Below are positions 33,309 to 43,380 of a stretch of 64,000 nucleotides of DNA, piece by piece. The position numbers were made by a program, and so were the translations under genes. Each line of letters starts with the position of its first letter. Within the stretch, counting starts at the first letter, position 1. The DNA comes from Lachnospiraceae bacterium. Lineage in GTDB: Bacteria; Bacillota; Clostridia; Lachnospirales; Lachnospiraceae. The notes beneath the pieces were generated by a model. It was not told the origin of the DNA, did no database searches, and saw only the letters and a program-made list of their open reading frames with translations. Location: positions 66,928-130,927 of the forward strand of contig JAAUZT010000007.1 of assembly GCA_014804485.1 (NCBI GenBank). The letters run 5' to 3'.

Positions 33309-34622
33309 TTAATCGTTTAAAAATCCTTTATAATTACGAACCAGCATCTGTGATTCTATCTGCTTGATCGTCTCCAGAACAACGCTCACGATAATGATCA
33401 GGCTTGTTCCGCTGAAGGATACGCTTGCACCAAATACTCCGTTGAAGAAATACGGCACAACACATACGATCGTAAGTCCTACCGCGCCAATGAAAATAAT
33501 ATAGGTAAGCACCTTATTCAGATAATCGCTGGTAGGCTTGCCCGGTCTGATACCCGGAATAAATCCGCCCTGCTTCTTCATGTTCTCCGCAATCTCTAAA
33601 GGATTGAACGTAATGGATGTGTAGAAATACGCAAAGAAGATAACCAGTGCAATATATACCAGCAGTCCGATGGAATACACCGGCTGTTTCGGATTGCACC
33701 AATAATTGGAGTTTACTCCTTTCAAAATCTCACCCCACACACCTGTGCCGGTAATGCCGAAAAACGAACAAACAATTACCGGAAGCTGCATCAGGGAAGA
33801 GGCAAAGATTACCGGAATAACACCTGAGGTATTCACCTTTAACGGCAGGCTTGTCATCTGACCGCCAACCATCTTCCTGCCCTGTACTTTCTTGGCATAC
33901 TGCACCGGAATCTTACGAACGCCGTCATTTAAGATAATAACGAGCACTACCATCAGTATAATGATTGCAATGATAATGATCGCCGCCACAGCACCCTTTG
34001 CAATGGATTTACCGATCACAAACTGCTCAAATAACTGCGTGATATCCTGCGGTATACGTGACAGGATATTGATGGTCAAAACGATTGAAATACCATTGCC
34101 TACACCGCTCTCCGTAATCCGTTCTCCGATCCACATAAGAAACGCACTGCCGGCTGTCAAAGCCGCAATAACCGTAATCACATTAATGACATTATATGTC
34201 TGCAGCAGTCCCTGACGTCCGAATCCAATCGCCATAGCACTGGATTCAATAAGCGCAAGCGCCACCGTCACATATCTCGTGATGGAAGCAATTTTCTTCC
34301 TGCCGTCGGCACCGTCACGCTGCATCTCTTCCAGTTTCGGAATCGCTATCGTCATAAGCTGCATAATAATGGACGATGTAATATACGGCGTAATATTAAG
34401 CGCCAGAACAGACATGTTCAGGAACGAACCTCCCGTAAAAGCATCGAAGAAGTTGAAAGCATCTCCGGTCTGCTGTGAAAACCAGTCCGCAAAGAAGCTT
34501 CTGTTGATGCCCGGAACAGGGAGCTGTGATCCGAAACGGATCACAACCAACATCATAAATGTAAAGAAAAGTTTCTTTCTGATTTCTTTGATTTTAAACG
34601 CATTCTTTAAGGTTGTAAGCAT
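33309..34622 (-). CDS. secY: Protein translocase subunit SecY
   Basis: The channel-forming subunit of the Sec translocon. The 437 residues contain ten predicted membrane helices, the plug-region sequence FFDAFTGGSFLNMSVLALNI, and the conserved cytoplasmic loops with GERITESGVGNGISI and MKKQGGFIPGIRPGKPT. Its length is normal. The ATG overlaps the last base of the rplO stop codon, indicating translational coupling. Confidence 0.97.
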   Translation of the reverse strand: MLTTLKNAFKIKEIRKKLFFTFMMLVVIRFGSQLPVPGINRSFFADWFSQQTGDAFNFFDAFTGGSFLNMSVLALNITPYITSSIIMQLMTIAIPKLEEMQRDGADGRKKIASITRYVTVALALIESSAMAIGFGRQGLLQTYNVINVITVIAALTAGSAFLMWIGERITESGVGNGISIVLTINILSRIPQDITQLFEQFVIGKSIAKGAVAAIIIIAIIILMVVLVIILNDGVRKIPVQYAKKVQGRKMVGGQMTSLPLKVNTSGVIPVIFASSLMQLPVIVCSFFGITGTGVWGEILKGVNSNYWCNPKQPVYSIGLLVYIALVIFFAYFYTSITFNPLEIAENMKKQGGFIPGIRPGKPTSDYLNKVLTYIIFIGAVGLTIVCVVPYFFNGVFGASVSFSGTSLIIIVSVVLETIKQIESQMLVRNYKGFLND

Positions 34623-35062
34623 TAGATCACCTCTGCTGTTCCACCAAGTGCCTCGATCTTTTCTTTCGCGGATGCGCTGAAAGCATTCACTTTCACATCG
34701 AGTTTCTTAGTAAGTTCTCCGTTTCCAAGAATCTTAACCCCATCGCGAGGATTCTTGATGATCCCTTTCTCAAGCAGTACATCCACGTCAACTGTCGCGC
34801 CGTTATCGAACACTTCAAGCGCACTTAAGTTGATCGCCACGATATCCTTAGAATTCCTGTTGGTAAAACCTCTCTTAGGAATACGTCTGTATAACGGCAT
34901 CTGACCGCCTTCGAATCCGATTCTGGGTGCTCCTGAACGAGCTTTCTGTCCCTTATGACCCTTACCGGCTGTCTTACCGTTGCCTGAACCGTGTCCACGA
35001 CCTCTTCTAAAATTATCACTGTGTACTGACCCGGGCGCGGGTCTTAAATTTGATAATTCCAT
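34622..35062 (-). CDS. rplO: 50S ribosomal protein L15 (uL15)
   Basis: A late-assembling 23S rRNA-binding protein. The 146 residues show [19 protein letters not shown], the glycine-rich [20 protein letters not shown] and [24 protein letters not shown] precedes the ATG. It follows rpmD by 14 nt and overlaps secY by one base. Confidence 0.97.
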   Translation of the reverse strand: MELSNLRPAPGSVHSDNFRRGRGHGSGNGKTAGKGHKGQKARSGAPRIGFEGGQMPLYRRIPKRGFTNRNSKDIVAINLSALEVFDNGATVDVDVLLEKGIIKNPRDGVKILGNGELTKKLDVKVNAFSASAKEKIEALGGTAEVI

Positions 35063-35076
35063 TCTGACACCTCCTT

Positions 35077-35277
35077 TTATGCTTCTTCTACTTTAACCAT
35101 ATGTCTTACTTTCTGAATCTGACCTCTGGTTGATGCATTGTCAGGCAGTTCCACTGTCTGATGAAGTTTCCTGAGACCCATAGCTTCAACCGTTGCCCTG
35201 TTTTTCGGAACCTGACCAATGGTAGATTTAATTAAAGTAATCTTTAATGTTTTAGCTGCTTCTTTCTTTGCTGCCAT
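35077..35277 (-). CDS. rpmD: 50S ribosomal protein L30 (uL30)
   Basis: The 66-residue protein carries [21 protein letters not shown]-type sequence and [13 protein letters not shown], with a short lysine/alanine N-terminal extension compared with the usual 60 residues. AGGAGG is 8 nt before the ATG. It lies between rpsE and rplO. Confidence 0.96.
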   Translation of the reverse strand: MAAKKEAAKTLKITLIKSTIGQVPKNRATVEAMGLRKLHQTVELPDNASTRGQIQKVRHMVKVEEA

Positions 35278-35324
35278 CTTCTTTTCCTCCTAAATATTCT
35301 GACCGATCAACAACCTTCGGTAAC

Positions 35325-35834
35325 TTAAGCGCGAATCTCTTCTACGGATTTACCGCGGTTCTTAGCTACTTCTTCAGGAGTCTTTAACTGGCGCAGTCCC
35401 GCGATCGTAGCAAGTACGACATTCTGCTTATTGTTGGAGCCTAAAGATTTCGTACGGATATTCTTGATACCTGCAAGTTCACATACAACACGGGCAGGAC
35501 CTCCTGCGATAATACCGGTACCTTCCGGAGCTCTCTTAAGGAGTACGGAAGCAGAACCGAATTTTCCGATAAAATCGTGTGTGATACTGCTGTTATCATC
35601 AAGTGCAACAGAAACTAAGTTCTTGATCGCATCTTCCTTACCTTTGCGAATTGCTTCAGGGATTTCAGTTGCTTTGCCTAAGCCTGCACCAACATGACCA
35701 TTGCTGTCACCGACTACTACAAGAGCCGTGAAACGCATGTTACGACCACCTTTAACAACCTTAGTAACACGTTTGATCGTTACTACTTTTTCAGTCAATT
35801 CTAACTGACTTACATCAATGATTGTACGTCTCAT
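35325..35834 (-). CDS. rpsE: 30S ribosomal protein S5 (uS5)
   Basis: S5 contributes to decoding accuracy and mRNA unwinding at the entry tunnel. The 169 residues have an N-terminal double-stranded RNA-binding domain ([39 protein letters not shown]) and a C-terminal domain with [20 protein letters not shown] and [12 protein letters not shown]. It starts 20 nt after rplR. Confidence 0.97.
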   Translation of the reverse strand: MRRTIIDVSQLELTEKVVTIKRVTKVVKGGRNMRFTALVVVGDSNGHVGAGLGKATEIPEAIRKGKEDAIKNLVSVALDDNSSITHDFIGKFGSASVLLKRAPEGTGIIAGGPARVVCELAGIKNIRTKSLGSNNKQNVVLATIAGLRQLKTPEEVAKNRGKSVEEIRA

Positions 35835-35853
35835 GTGATTTCCTTCTCCCTTC

Positions 35854-36222
35854 CTAGAATTCTAAGCCAGCTTCTCTGGCTGCCTCAGCTAATGCTGCAA
35901 TTTTACCCTGATATATAAAGCCGCCTCTGTCAAAGACAACAGTCTTAATACCTTTTTCAATTGCTCTCTTAGCGATTACTGTTCCTAAATATGCTGCTGC
36001 ATCAACGTTATTGGTTTTCTCCAGTTCAGACTTTACAGACTTCTCGAGAGTAGACGCCGAAACTAAAGTATTTCCAACTGTATCGTCAATAATTTGAGCA
36101 TACATATGATTATTACTTCTGAACACAGAAAGACGCGGTCTCTCAGCGGTGCCGCTGAAACGGTTACGCAGTCTGTTGTGTTTTTTTACACGAACTTTTT
36201 GTCTTGATTCCTTACTAACCAT
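35854..36222 (-). CDS. rplR: 50S ribosomal protein L18 (uL18)
   Basis: L18 binds 5S rRNA. The 122 residues include [41 protein letters not shown] and the end [26 protein letters not shown]-type tail. The ATG at 36222 is 9 nt from AGGAG and gives the family start; the ATG two codons upstream at 36228 is only 3 nt from it but cannot be excluded. Confidence 0.96.
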   Translation of the reverse strand: MVSKESRQKVRVKKHNRLRNRFSGTAERPRLSVFRSNNHMYAQIIDDTVGNTLVSASTLEKSVKSELEKTNNVDAAAYLGTVIAKRAIEKGIKTVVFDRGGFIYQGKIAALAEAAREAGLEF

Positions 36223-36242
36223 CTTCATACTCTCCTTATCTG

Positions 36243-36785
36243 TTATTTCTTACCAGTCTTACCAACTTTACGTCTAATTGTCTCATCAGCATACTTGATA
36301 CCCTTGCCCTTATAAGGCTCCGGTCTTCTCTTGTCTCTGATCTCAGCCGCAAATTGACCAACTTTTTCTTTATCAATACCTTTGACGATGATTACGTTCT
36401 GTCCTTCCATGACAGTCTCGATACCTTCGGGATCTGTCATTTCCACCGGATGAGAGTAACCCAGGTTAAGTGTCAGAGTCTTGCCTGATTTGGACGCTCT
36501 GTAACCTACGCCGTTTACTTCCAGCTTCTTCTCGTATCCTTCCGTTACACCGACAACCATATTGTGGATCAGTGTTCTTGTCAGACCGTGGAAAGATTTC
36601 ATCTTCTTTAAATCATTGGGTCTGGATACTACAACCTGATCGCCTTCTACTTTGATTTCCATTTCTGCCGGAAGCACTCTCTCAAGTGTTCCCTTAGGAC
36701 CTTTTACAGTCACTTTATTATTTTCTGCTACCTCAACGGTTACCCCCGCGGGAATAGCGATTGGCATTCTTCCTATACGTGACAT
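36243..36785 (-). CDS. rplF: 50S ribosomal protein L6 (uL6)
   Basis: L6 lies near the sarcin-ricin loop. The 180 residues have two similar domains, starting [15 protein letters not shown] and ending with the conserved [27 protein letters not shown] is 7 nt before the ATG. The 159-nt spacer to rpsH holds a family A element. Confidence 0.97.
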   Translation of the reverse strand: MSRIGRMPIAIPAGVTVEVAENNKVTVKGPKGTLERVLPAEMEIKVEGDQVVVSRPNDLKKMKSFHGLTRTLIHNMVVGVTEGYEKKLEVNGVGYRASKSGKTLTLNLGYSHPVEMTDPEGIETVMEGQNVIIVKGIDKEKVGQFAAEIRDKRRPEPYKGKGIKYADETIRRKVGKTGKK

Positions 36786-36852
36786 GCCCGTACCTCCTGT
36801 TTTAATTGTGTTAGAAGTTATTTATTCTTACTATAAAGTACACCATTTCGAT

Positions 36853-36940
36853 GGAAGAATGTAAGCGCAAGCGACATTCTTCCGGACGAAACATAGTATT
36901 TCTTAGGCGGCGTATTTCGGCGCCTTAGAAATTCTTTTCG
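36853..36940. repeat. Family A two-hairpin element, rpsH-rplF spacer
   Basis: Starts 4 nt after the rpsH stop in mRNA sense. Hairpin one TTTCTAAGGCGCC/GGCGGCCTTAGAAA-type stem, enclosed by CGAAA/TTTCG; hairpin two GGAAGAATGT/ACATTCTTCC with an 11-nt loop. Confidence 0.85.
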
Positions 36941-36944
36941 TCCA

Positions 36945-37346
36945 CTACCAGACGAAGGCTAACACTTCGCCGCCTACCTGCAGCTCTCTTGCCTTCTTAT
37001 CCGTTACAACTCCCTGATTGGTGGAGATGATTGCAACGCCCAGACCTCCGAGAACTCTCGGCAGATCCTCTTTGCCGGCATATACACGAAGACCCGGTTT
37101 AGAGATTCTCTTGATTCCGGAAATGATCTTGTCATTCTTATCCTCGCCGTATTTCAATGTGATATGAATGGTCTTGAAACTGCCGTTATCGATCAAATCG
37201 AATTTCCTAATATATCCTTCATCCAAAAGAATCTGCGCGATAGCCAATTTCATCTTAGATGAGGGTACATCTACTGTATCATGTTTTGCAGTATTTGCAT
37301 TACGGATTCTTGTAAGCATATCTGCAATAGGGTCGCTCATTGTCAT
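36945..37346 (-). CDS. rpsH: 30S ribosomal protein S8 (uS8)
   Basis: S8 is an early 16S rRNA-binding protein and, in E. coli, the spc operon repressor. The 133 residues include [33 protein letters not shown], and the C-terminal [21 protein letters not shown]-type sequence ending [14 protein letters not shown] is 7 nt before the ATG at 37346. Family A elements flank it on both sides. Confidence 0.97.
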   Translation of the reverse strand: MTMSDPIADMLTRIRNANTAKHDTVDVPSSKMKLAIAQILLDEGYIRKFDLIDNGSFKTIHITLKYGEDKNDKIISGIKRISKPGLRVYAGKEDLPRVLGGLGVAIISTNQGVVTDKKARELQVGGEVLAFVW

Positions 37347-37407
37347 GATTTTTCCTCCTTAAATTATTGATCCGCTTATTTCATTCACTTATCCCAGTCA
37401 ATGCACT

Positions 37408-37497
37408 GGAAGAATGCAAGCGTCAGCGACATTCTTCCCAACGAAACTTAGTTTTTCTTAGGTGCGGTTCTTTCGCACCTTAGTAAAACTTTTCGTT
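37408..37497. repeat. Family A two-hairpin element, rpsZ-rpsH spacer
   Basis: Starts 3 nt after the rpsZ stop in mRNA sense. This copy is the most divergent: its first stem is AGTTTTACTAAGGTGCG with matching CGCACCTTAG...AACT, so both arms changed together relative to other copies. Hairpin two GGAAGAATG/CATTCTTCC is unchanged. Confidence 0.85.
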
Positions 37498-37500
37498 GCT

Positions 37501-37686
37501 TTACCAGCTTGCTTTCTTAACGCCGGGGATCTGACCTTTATATGCTAATTCACGGAAGCAAATTCTGCAAATTCCGTACTTTCTTAAATAAGCATGTGGA
37601 CGACCACAGATTTTGCAACGATTGTATTCTCTTACGGAGAATTTCGGTTTACGCTGCTGTTTGATCTTCATTGCTGTCTTAGCCAT
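37501..37686 (-). CDS. rpsZ: 30S ribosomal protein S14, zinc-binding type Z
   Basis: The 61-residue protein is the short, zinc-containing S14 form with [20 protein letters not shown], a CxxC-CxxC zinc site, and the end [11 protein letters not shown]. It is the housekeeping form in this group. GGAGG precedes the ATG, 14 nt after rplE. Confidence 0.97.
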   Translation of the reverse strand: MAKTAMKIKQQRKPKFSVREYNRCKICGRPHAYLRKYGICRICFRELAYKGQIPGVKKASW

Positions 37687-37700
37687 GAATTTACCTCCTT

Positions 37701-38243
37701 CTATTTAGCGAATGGCATGTTAAATAATCTCAACAACTCACGAGCTTCCTCATCCGTCTTCGCGGTGGTGACAATGATCACGTCCATACCTCTGACCTTA
37801 TCTACCTTATCATACTCGATCTCCGGGAAGATGATCTGCTCCTTAATACCCAGTGCATAGTTACCTCTGCCGTCAAAGGAGTTAGGATTAACACCTCTGA
37901 AGTCACGTACACGGGGAAGAGCAAGGTTTACGAGGCGATCCAAAAATTCATACATCTTATCGCCGCGGAGTGTCGTCTTACATCCGATTGCCTGACCTTC
38001 TCTGATCTTAAAGTTAGCAACAGAGTTCTTAGCCTTCGTTACGACTGCCTTCTGTCCGGTGATCGTTTCCATATCACTCACAGCCGCTTCCAGAACCTTA
38101 GCGTTTTCCTTCGCTTCACCGACGCCCATGTTGATTACGATCTTGTCAAGTTTCGGAACTTCCATAACATTTTTATATCCAAACTTTTTGACCATAGCAT
38201 CTACGATCTCGTTCTTATACATCTCTTTCAGTCTACTACTCAA
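37701..38243 (-). CDS. rplE: 50S ribosomal protein L5 (uL5)
   Basis: L5 binds 5S rRNA and contacts P-site tRNA. The 180 residues have [21 protein letters not shown], the conserved [20 protein letters not shown] and [14 protein letters not shown]. The start is a TTG at 38243 with AGGAGG 9 nt upstream; no ATG in the vicinity gives a complete protein. Confidence 0.96.
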   Translation of the reverse strand: MSSRLKEMYKNEIVDAMVKKFGYKNVMEVPKLDKIVINMGVGEAKENAKVLEAAVSDMETITGQKAVVTKAKNSVANFKIREGQAIGCKTTLRGDKMYEFLDRLVNLALPRVRDFRGVNPNSFDGRGNYALGIKEQIIFPEIEYDKVDKVRGMDVIIVTTAKTDEEARELLRLFNMPFAK

Positions 38244-38267
38244 CGTTTTAGACCTCCTTTCTTAGAA

Positions 38268-38579
38268 TTAGTCAATGATGTCACCTGTGGATTTCGCATA
38301 GCGGACCTTCTTATCATTCTCGAACTTGAAACCGATCCTTGTTGCTTTACCCTTGTGTACATACATTACATTGGAAGCGTTGATAGGTGCTTCCTTCTGA
38401 ACAATGCCGCCGTTCTGATTAGCTGCTGAAGGCTTCTCATGCTTTGTAATCATGTTGATTCCCTCAACCAGAACCTTATTGTTCTTTCTGTCTACGGATA
38501 TAACTTTGCCTTCTTTGTCTTTGTCTTTACCGGCGATCACCTTAACGGTATCACCTTTTTTAATCTTAAATGTTGACAT
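38268..38579 (-). CDS. rplX: 50S ribosomal protein L24 (uL24)
   Basis: An assembly-initiating 23S rRNA-binding protein. The 103 residues contain the KOW motif [20 protein letters not shown] (about 5-24), [21 protein letters not shown] and [23 protein letters not shown] is 7 nt before the ATG; it is 11 nt after rplN. Confidence 0.97.
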   Translation of the reverse strand: MSTFKIKKGDTVKVIAGKDKDKEGKVISVDRKNNKVLVEGINMITKHEKPSAANQNGGIVQKEAPINASNVMYVHKGKATRIGFKFENDKKVRYAKSTGDIID

Positions 38580-38590
38580 ACCGGCACCTC

Positions 38591-38959
38591 CTATAATACT
38601 TCCGGAGCCAGTGAAACAATTTTCATAAACTGTTTATCACGAAGCTCTCTCGCTACTGGTCCAAAAATACGGGTTCCTCTCGGAGTTTTATCCTCCTTGA
38701 TGATAACAGCAGCATTCTCGTCAAATCTGATATAAGATCCGTCTTTACGACGAGCGCCTTTTACACTACGAACAACTACAGCCTTTACAACGTCGCCTTT
38801 TTTTACAACGCCGCCTGGTGTTGCGTCTTTGACCGTAGCAACAATGATATCACCGATACGTGCATATCTTCTTGTAGAACCGCCCACAACTCTGATGCAC
38901 AGAAGCTCTTTTGCACCGGTATTGTCAGCGACCTTAAGTCTGCTTTCCTGTTGAATCAT
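38591..38959 (-). CDS. rplN: 50S ribosomal protein L14 (uL14)
   Basis: L14 forms intersubunit bridges. The 122 residues start [19 protein letters not shown] and include [20 protein letters not shown] and [13 protein letters not shown], all conserved. AGGAG is 8 nt before the ATG. The 136-nt spacer to rpsQ holds a family A element. Confidence 0.97.
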   Translation of the reverse strand: MIQQESRLKVADNTGAKELLCIRVVGGSTRRYARIGDIIVATVKDATPGGVVKKGDVVKAVVVRSVKGARRKDGSYIRFDENAAVIIKEDKTPRGTRIFGPVARELRDKQFMKIVSLAPEVL

Positions 38960-39005
38960 GCTGATTTCTCCTTCTTTCCATTATTGTACAGATTACCGAC
39001 ACCTC

Positions 39006-39091
39006 GGAAGAATTTTCGAAGAAAATTCTTCTAAACGAAACATAGTATTTCTTAGGCGGCGTATTTCAGACGCCTTAGAAATTCTTTTCGT
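39006..39091. repeat. Family A two-hairpin element, rpsQ-rplN spacer
   Basis: Starts 4 nt after the rpsQ stop in mRNA sense. Hairpin one is the CTAAGGCG/CGCC-TTAG stem within CGAAA/TTTCG; hairpin two is GAAGAATTTTC/GAAAATTCTTC, extended by two pairs relative to other copies and with a 3-nt loop. Confidence 0.85.
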
Positions 39092-39095
39092 TTTA

Positions 39096-39350
39096 TTATT
39101 TTGCTTTCTCGACAATCTCAACAAGTCTCCATCTCTTATCCTTGGATAAAGGTCTGGTCTCCATTACCTTAACTGTATCACCGATGTTGCACTCATTGTT
39201 CTCATCATGTGCTTTCAATTTATAGGTCTTCTTCACAATTTTCTTGTAAAGCGGATGTTTAACATGGTCTTCGATTGCTACCACGATCGTCTTATCCATC
39301 TTGTTACTGGTTACCTTACCAGTACGTGTCTTTCTTAAATTTCTGTCCAC
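39096..39350 (-). CDS. rpsQ: 30S ribosomal protein S17 (uS17)
   Basis: An early 16S rRNA-binding protein with an OB fold. The 84 residues include [39 protein letters not shown] and [19 protein letters not shown]. It starts with GTG at 39350, with GGAG 8 nt upstream. The short spacer to rpmC has two small hairpins, GATTTCAG/CTGAAATC and GAATTGC/GCAATTC. Confidence 0.97.
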   Translation of the reverse strand: MDRNLRKTRTGKVTSNKMDKTIVVAIEDHVKHPLYKKIVKKTYKLKAHDENNECNIGDTVKVMETRPLSKDKRWRLVEIVEKAK

Positions 39351-39426
39351 GATTGAGTCTCCTTTCCTATGATTTCAGTAAACTGAAATCGCATGAATTG
39401 CTTTGCAATTCTTACAGCGTCGTTTC

Positions 39427-39636
39427 TTAATTTACTGCTTTTGCCTTCTCAGTGATCACGGTCTGTATTCTGGCGATGTTTCTTCTGACATCTTTGATTC
39501 TTGCCGTGTTATCCAACTGATTGGTTGCATTCTGGAATCTCAAATTGAAAAGTTCTTTCTTCGCATCAACCAATTCCTGCGCTAATTCTGCATCTGATTT
39601 GTTCTTTAAATCTTCTACAAATTTATTAGTTTTCAT
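39427..39636 (-). CDS. rpmC: 50S ribosomal protein L29 (uL29)
   Basis: L29 lies near the tunnel exit and helps dock the signal recognition particle and trigger factor. The 69-residue helical hairpin starts [20 protein letters not shown] and has [18 protein letters not shown] and [15 protein letters not shown]. The ATG at 39636 is chosen by family length; it overlaps the rplP end by 11 nt, so the two are coupled. Confidence 0.96.
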   Translation of the reverse strand: MKTNKFVEDLKNKSDAELAQELVDAKKELFNLRFQNATNQLDNTARIKDVRRNIARIQTVITEKAKAVN

Positions 39637-40063
39637 TCGATACACCGCCTTCCAAATCCGCTTTAGAAACGATCTTACATTTGCATGGAAGCTTATGTGT
39701 TGCAAGACGTAACGCTTCTTTAGCTACATCCTCAGCTACTCCCGCAATCTCGAACATAACACGTCCGGGTTTTACAACTGCAACCCAGTATTCCAGAGTA
39801 CCTTTACCGGATCCCATACGTGTCTCAGCCGGTTTCGCTGTTACAGGTTTATCAGGGAATATTTTGATCCAGACTTTACCGCCACGCTTAATATGACGAG
39901 TCATAGCAATACGGGCTGCCTCGATCTGGTTGGACTTAATCCAACAGGGCTCTAATGCTACAATACCGTACTCACCGTAGGTGATCGTGTTGCCACGGGT
40001 AGCTTTTCCGCTCATAGAGCCGCGAAACTGTTTACGACGTTTTACTCTTTTAGGCATTAACAT
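39626..40063 (-). CDS. rplP: 50S ribosomal protein L16 (uL16)
   Basis: L16 organises the A-site region of the 50S. The 145 residues begin [17 protein letters not shown] and contain [36 protein letters not shown] and [13 protein letters not shown]. The ATG at 40063 overlaps the rpsC stop by one base and has GGGAG 9 nt upstream; a second ATG two codons in is possible. Confidence 0.97.
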   Translation of the reverse strand: MLMPKRVKRRKQFRGSMSGKATRGNTITYGEYGIVALEPCWIKSNQIEAARIAMTRHIKRGGKVWIKIFPDKPVTAKPAETRMGSGKGTLEYWVAVVKPGRVMFEIAGVAEDVAKEALRLATHKLPCKCKIVSKADLEGGVSNEN

Positions 40064-40719
40064 TATTTATCGCTCCCTTCCACATTAGATTTAGTCGGAA
40101 GTACCTCACCTTTATAGATCCATACTTTGACACCGAGCTTACCGTATGTCGTATCGGCCTCTGCAAAACCGTAGTCAATATCTGCTCTCAAAGTCTGAAG
40201 CGGGATAGTACCCTCGCTGTAGAACTCTGTACGAGCGATATCTGCGCCGCCCAGACGTCCGGATACAGCAGTCTTGATGCCTTCTGCTCCTGCTTTCATG
40301 GTTCTGCCCATGCAGGACTTCATGGCACGTCTGAAAGATACACGATTCTCAAGCTGCTGTGCGATATTCTCCGCAACAAGCTGTGCATCTTTATCAGGTC
40401 TCTTAATCTCTTTGATATCTACGAAAACTTTCTTGCTTGTCAGCTTGGAAAGTTCTTTCTTGGTCACTTCGATCTCTGCACCGCCCTTACCGATCACAAC
40501 ACCCGGTTTTGCAGTGTAGATGATTACTTTCACTCTGTCGGATGCTCTCTCGATCTCGATCTTAGAAATACCGGCACTGTATAATTTCTTCTTTAAGTAT
40601 TCTCTGATGTTGTAGTCTTCTACTAAGAAATCAGAAAACTCTGCATCAGCATACCATTTAGAATCCCAATCTTTAATGATACCGACTCTGAGGCCGTGTG
40701 GATTAACTTTCTGTCCCAT
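40063..40719 (-). CDS. rpsC: 30S ribosomal protein S3 (uS3)
   Basis: S3 lines the mRNA entry tunnel. The 218 residues start [20 protein letters not shown], carry the KH domain motif [15 protein letters not shown] (about 73-87) and the C-terminal domain with [23 protein letters not shown] precedes the ATG. It is 23 nt after rplV. Confidence 0.97.
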   Translation of the reverse strand: MGQKVNPHGLRVGIIKDWDSKWYADAEFSDFLVEDYNIREYLKKKLYSAGISKIEIERASDRVKVIIYTAKPGVVIGKGGAEIEVTKKELSKLTSKKVFVDIKEIKRPDKDAQLVAENIAQQLENRVSFRRAMKSCMGRTMKAGAEGIKTAVSGRLGGADIARTEFYSEGTIPLQTLRADIDYGFAEADTTYGKLGVKVWIYKGEVLPTKSNVEGSDK

Positions 40720-40742
40720 GTTGTTCTCCTTCCTATATGATC

Positions 40743-41129
40743 CTATCTTTCATCAAGCACGATTGTGATGTGGCTCATTCTCTTCTCGATCCTGTAGGCC
40801 CTGCCCTGTGCTCTCGGTCTTACTCTCTTCATGGTCGGTCCCTTGTTTGCATAGCACTCTGCAATGTAAAGGTTCTCCACATTCATACCGTTGTTGTTCT
40901 CTGCATTCGCAATCGCAGACTCTAACAGCTTCTTAATAATGCTTGATGCGTATCTCGGATTATATGCAAGGATCGCAAGCGCCGTCTCCACATCTTTTCC
41001 TCTGATGGCATCCAATACGAAACACGCTTTCTGAACAGACACTCTGGCGTAAGATAACTTAGCGGAGGGTCTTGTGTCTTTATTCGCGTTTCTCTCTCTC
41101 TTTATTTGGGATCTATGTCCTTTAGCCAT
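40743..41129 (-). CDS. rplV: 50S ribosomal protein L22 (uL22)
   Basis: L22 has a loop reaching into the exit tunnel, a site of macrolide resistance mutations. The 128 residues include [39 protein letters not shown] and the loop [27 protein letters not shown] precedes the ATG, 21 nt after rpsS. No deletion or insertion is seen in the loop. Confidence 0.97.
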   Translation of the reverse strand: MAKGHRSQIKRERNANKDTRPSAKLSYARVSVQKACFVLDAIRGKDVETALAILAYNPRYASSIIKKLLESAIANAENNNGMNVENLYIAECYANKGPTMKRVRPRAQGRAYRIEKRMSHITIVLDER

Positions 41130-41150
41130 AGATTTATGCCTCCTTTCAAA

Positions 41151-41432
41151 TTAGCGGACTTTAGACTTTCTCTCGTCCTTATCGTGTCCTCTATAAGTTC
41201 TGGTCGCTACGAACTCGCCGAGTTTGTGACCAACCATATCCTCTGTAACATATACCGGTACATGCTTTCTTCCGTCATGAACAGCGAATGTGTGTCCCAC
41301 GAAGGAAGGGAAGATCGTAGAGCGGCGGGACCAAGTCTTAATAACCTGCTTCTGTCCTGACGCGTTCATAGCATCTACTTTCTTCAATAAGCTCGCATCT
41401 GCAAACGGTCCTTTTTTCAGTGATCTTGCCAT
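41151..41432 (-). CDS. rpsS: 30S ribosomal protein S19 (uS19)
   Basis: S19 sits in the 30S head. The 93 residues start [19 protein letters not shown] and include [20 protein letters not shown] and the end [21 protein letters not shown] is 6 nt before the ATG. The 125-nt spacer to rplB holds a family A element. Confidence 0.97.
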   Translation of the reverse strand: MARSLKKGPFADASLLKKVDAMNASGQKQVIKTWSRRSTIFPSFVGHTFAVHDGRKHVPVYVTEDMVGHKLGEFVATRTYRGHDKDERKSKVR

Positions 41433-41470
41433 TTCAAACCTCCTAAATTATTCTATATTCTCACAGCCTC

Positions 41471-41553
41471 AGAAGAATCGCGTTGTGATTCTTCCAACCG
41501 AAACTTAGAATTTCTTAGGCGGCGTCCTTCGACGCCTTAGAAATTCTTTTCGG
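41471..41553. repeat. Family A two-hairpin element, rplB-rpsS spacer
   Basis: Starts 4 nt after the rplB stop in mRNA sense. Hairpin one AGAATTTCTAAGGCGTCG with matching complement, within CGAAA/TTTCG; hairpin two AGAAGAATC/GATTCTTC with a 6-nt loop. Confidence 0.85.
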
Positions 41554-41557
41554 TTTG

Positions 41558-42400
41558 TTATTTAATAGCTCTGCCGTCTCTTCTTCTTACAATCAGCTTG
41601 TTGGACGCTTTCTTCTTCTTACGTGTCTTCAAGCCGAGTGCCGGTTTACCCCAAGGTGTGCACGGACCGGGACGACCGATCGGCGCTCTGCCTTCACCAC
41701 CGCCGTGCGGATGGTCATTCGGGTTCATAACGGAACCGCGGACTGTAGGACGGATACCCATATGGCGCTTACGCCCTGCCTTACCGATCTTGATCAGGTT
41801 GTGATCCACGTTGCCGACTGTTCCTACCGTTGCGCGACATACGATCGGAACCATTCTCATTTCGCCGGAGGGAAGTCTCAGTGTCGCATACTTGCCTTCC
41901 TTAGCCATAAGCTGTGCGCTGTTACCAGCAGAACGAACCATCTGTCCGCCCTTGCCGGGATATAATTCAATGTTGTGAACCAGTGTACCTACGGGGATTG
42001 CAGATAACGGTAAGCAGTTACCCACTCTGACTTCCGCCTCAGGACCGTTCATAACTTTCATGCCGTCTGTCAAACCTTCCGGCGCGAGAATATATGCTTT
42101 CTCACCATCCTCATAACAAATCAGTGCGATGTTTGCCGTTCTGTTGGGATCGTACTCGATACCGATTACCTTAGCAACAATACCGTCTTTATTTCTCTTG
42201 AAATCAATGTTTCTGTATAATCTTCTGCTTCCGCCGCCGTGATGTCTCACTGTGATCTTACCCTGATTGTTACGTCCGGCATTCTTCTTAAGAGAAGTAC
42301 ATAACGCTTTCTCCGGAGTCTTCTTGGTAATCTCTGAGAAATCAGAACCGGTCATATTACGTCTGGAAGGTGTATATGGGTTATATGTCTTAATTCCCAT
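41558..42400 (-). CDS. rplB: 50S ribosomal protein L2 (uL2)
   Basis: L2 is needed for subunit joining and peptidyl transfer. The 280 residues include [38 protein letters not shown] and the essential C-terminal [18 protein letters not shown] with its conserved histidine. GGAG precedes the ATG. It follows rplW by 25 nt. Confidence 0.97.
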   Translation of the reverse strand: MGIKTYNPYTPSRRNMTGSDFSEITKKTPEKALCTSLKKNAGRNNQGKITVRHHGGGSRRLYRNIDFKRNKDGIVAKVIGIEYDPNRTANIALICYEDGEKAYILAPEGLTDGMKVMNGPEAEVRVGNCLPLSAIPVGTLVHNIELYPGKGGQMVRSAGNSAQLMAKEGKYATLRLPSGEMRMVPIVCRATVGTVGNVDHNLIKIGKAGRKRHMGIRPTVRGSVMNPNDHPHGGGEGRAPIGRPGPCTPWGKPALGLKTRKKKKASNKLIVRRRDGRAIK

Positions 42401-42425
42401 GATCTTATCTCCTTTTCCTTATATT

Positions 42426-42725
42426 CTATAATCCTGCAAAGATCTCGATATCCTTGCTGTCCTGTGTCAACTGTACGATCGCTTTCTTGGTCTTGGCTGT
42501 CTTGCCGTATACCATGCCGCGTCTCTTGGTCTTGCCGTCCATGTTCATCGTGTTGACCTTAGCTACCTTTGTTCCTTCAAACATCTTCTCAACAGCTTCT
42601 TTGATCTGCGTCTTGTTGGCTTCGGGATGAACTAAGAAAGTATATTTCTTCTCGCTCATGCCTGCCATGCTCTTCTCTGTGATAACCGGTTTGAGGATTA
42701 CATCATAATATTGGATTGCTGCCAT
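42426..42725 (-). CDS. rplW: 50S ribosomal protein L23 (uL23)
   Basis: L23 is the tunnel-exit docking site for trigger factor and SRP. The 99 residues include [37 protein letters not shown] and [24 protein letters not shown] is upstream of the ATG, which overlaps the rplD stop by one base. Confidence 0.97.
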   Translation of the reverse strand: MAAIQYYDVILKPVITEKSMAGMSEKKYTFLVHPEANKTQIKEAVEKMFEGTKVAKVNTMNMDGKTKRRGMVYGKTAKTKKAIVQLTQDSKDIEIFAGL

Positions 42726-43345
42726 TATGCATACACCTCCTCGATCTTTGCTACGGCATCCTTAGTGAGTACTAAAGTGTCGCCCTTCAAGATATCATAT
42801 ACGTTGATATTTTCTGCTACTGCTGTAGATACTGTAGGAAGATTTCTTGCGGAAAGGATCACGTTCTTATCCTGCTCGCCGATCACTACCATTGCCTTCT
42901 CTACCTTAAGATTATCCATAACCTCTTTAAACTTCTTTGTCTTGATCTCATCAAGCTTAAGCTCGTCTAAAACGATCAGCTTGTTGTCCTGCACTCTGCT
43001 GGTCAGTACAGACTTAAGAGCCGCCTGCTTCTCTTTCTTATTTAACTTGAAAGAGTAATCTCTCGGAACGGGTGCGAATACAACACCGCCGCCCTTCCAC
43101 TGGGGAGCTCTCGTGGAACCCTGTCTTGCATGTCCTGTTCCCTTCTGTCTCCAAGGCTTTCTGCCGCCGCCGGACACTTCGGAACGAGTCTTTGCTTTCT
43201 GTGTTCCCTGACGTTTATTGGCAAGTGTCTGGACAACCGCCATGTGTACTAAGTGCTCATTGATCTCGACACCGAATACCGCATCGTTTAAGTCCATCTT
43301 GCCGACTTCTTTACCTTCCATATTATAAACAGATACGTTTGCCAT
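42725..43345 (-). CDS. rplD: 50S ribosomal protein L4 (uL4)
   Basis: L4 has an arm in the exit tunnel and, in E. coli, represses the S10 operon. The 206 residues show [39 protein letters not shown] (the tunnel arm) and [25 protein letters not shown] precedes the ATG. It follows rplC by 35 nt. The arm carries no unusual residues. Confidence 0.97.
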   Translation of the reverse strand: MANVSVYNMEGKEVGKMDLNDAVFGVEINEHLVHMAVVQTLANKRQGTQKAKTRSEVSGGGRKPWRQKGTGHARQGSTRAPQWKGGGVVFAPVPRDYSFKLNKKEKQAALKSVLTSRVQDNKLIVLDELKLDEIKTKKFKEVMDNLKVEKAMVVIGEQDKNVILSARNLPTVSTAVAENINVYDILKGDTLVLTKDAVAKIEEVYA

Positions 43346-43380
43346 CTGAATGGTCCTCCTTTCATCTGTGACTCAGGTCA

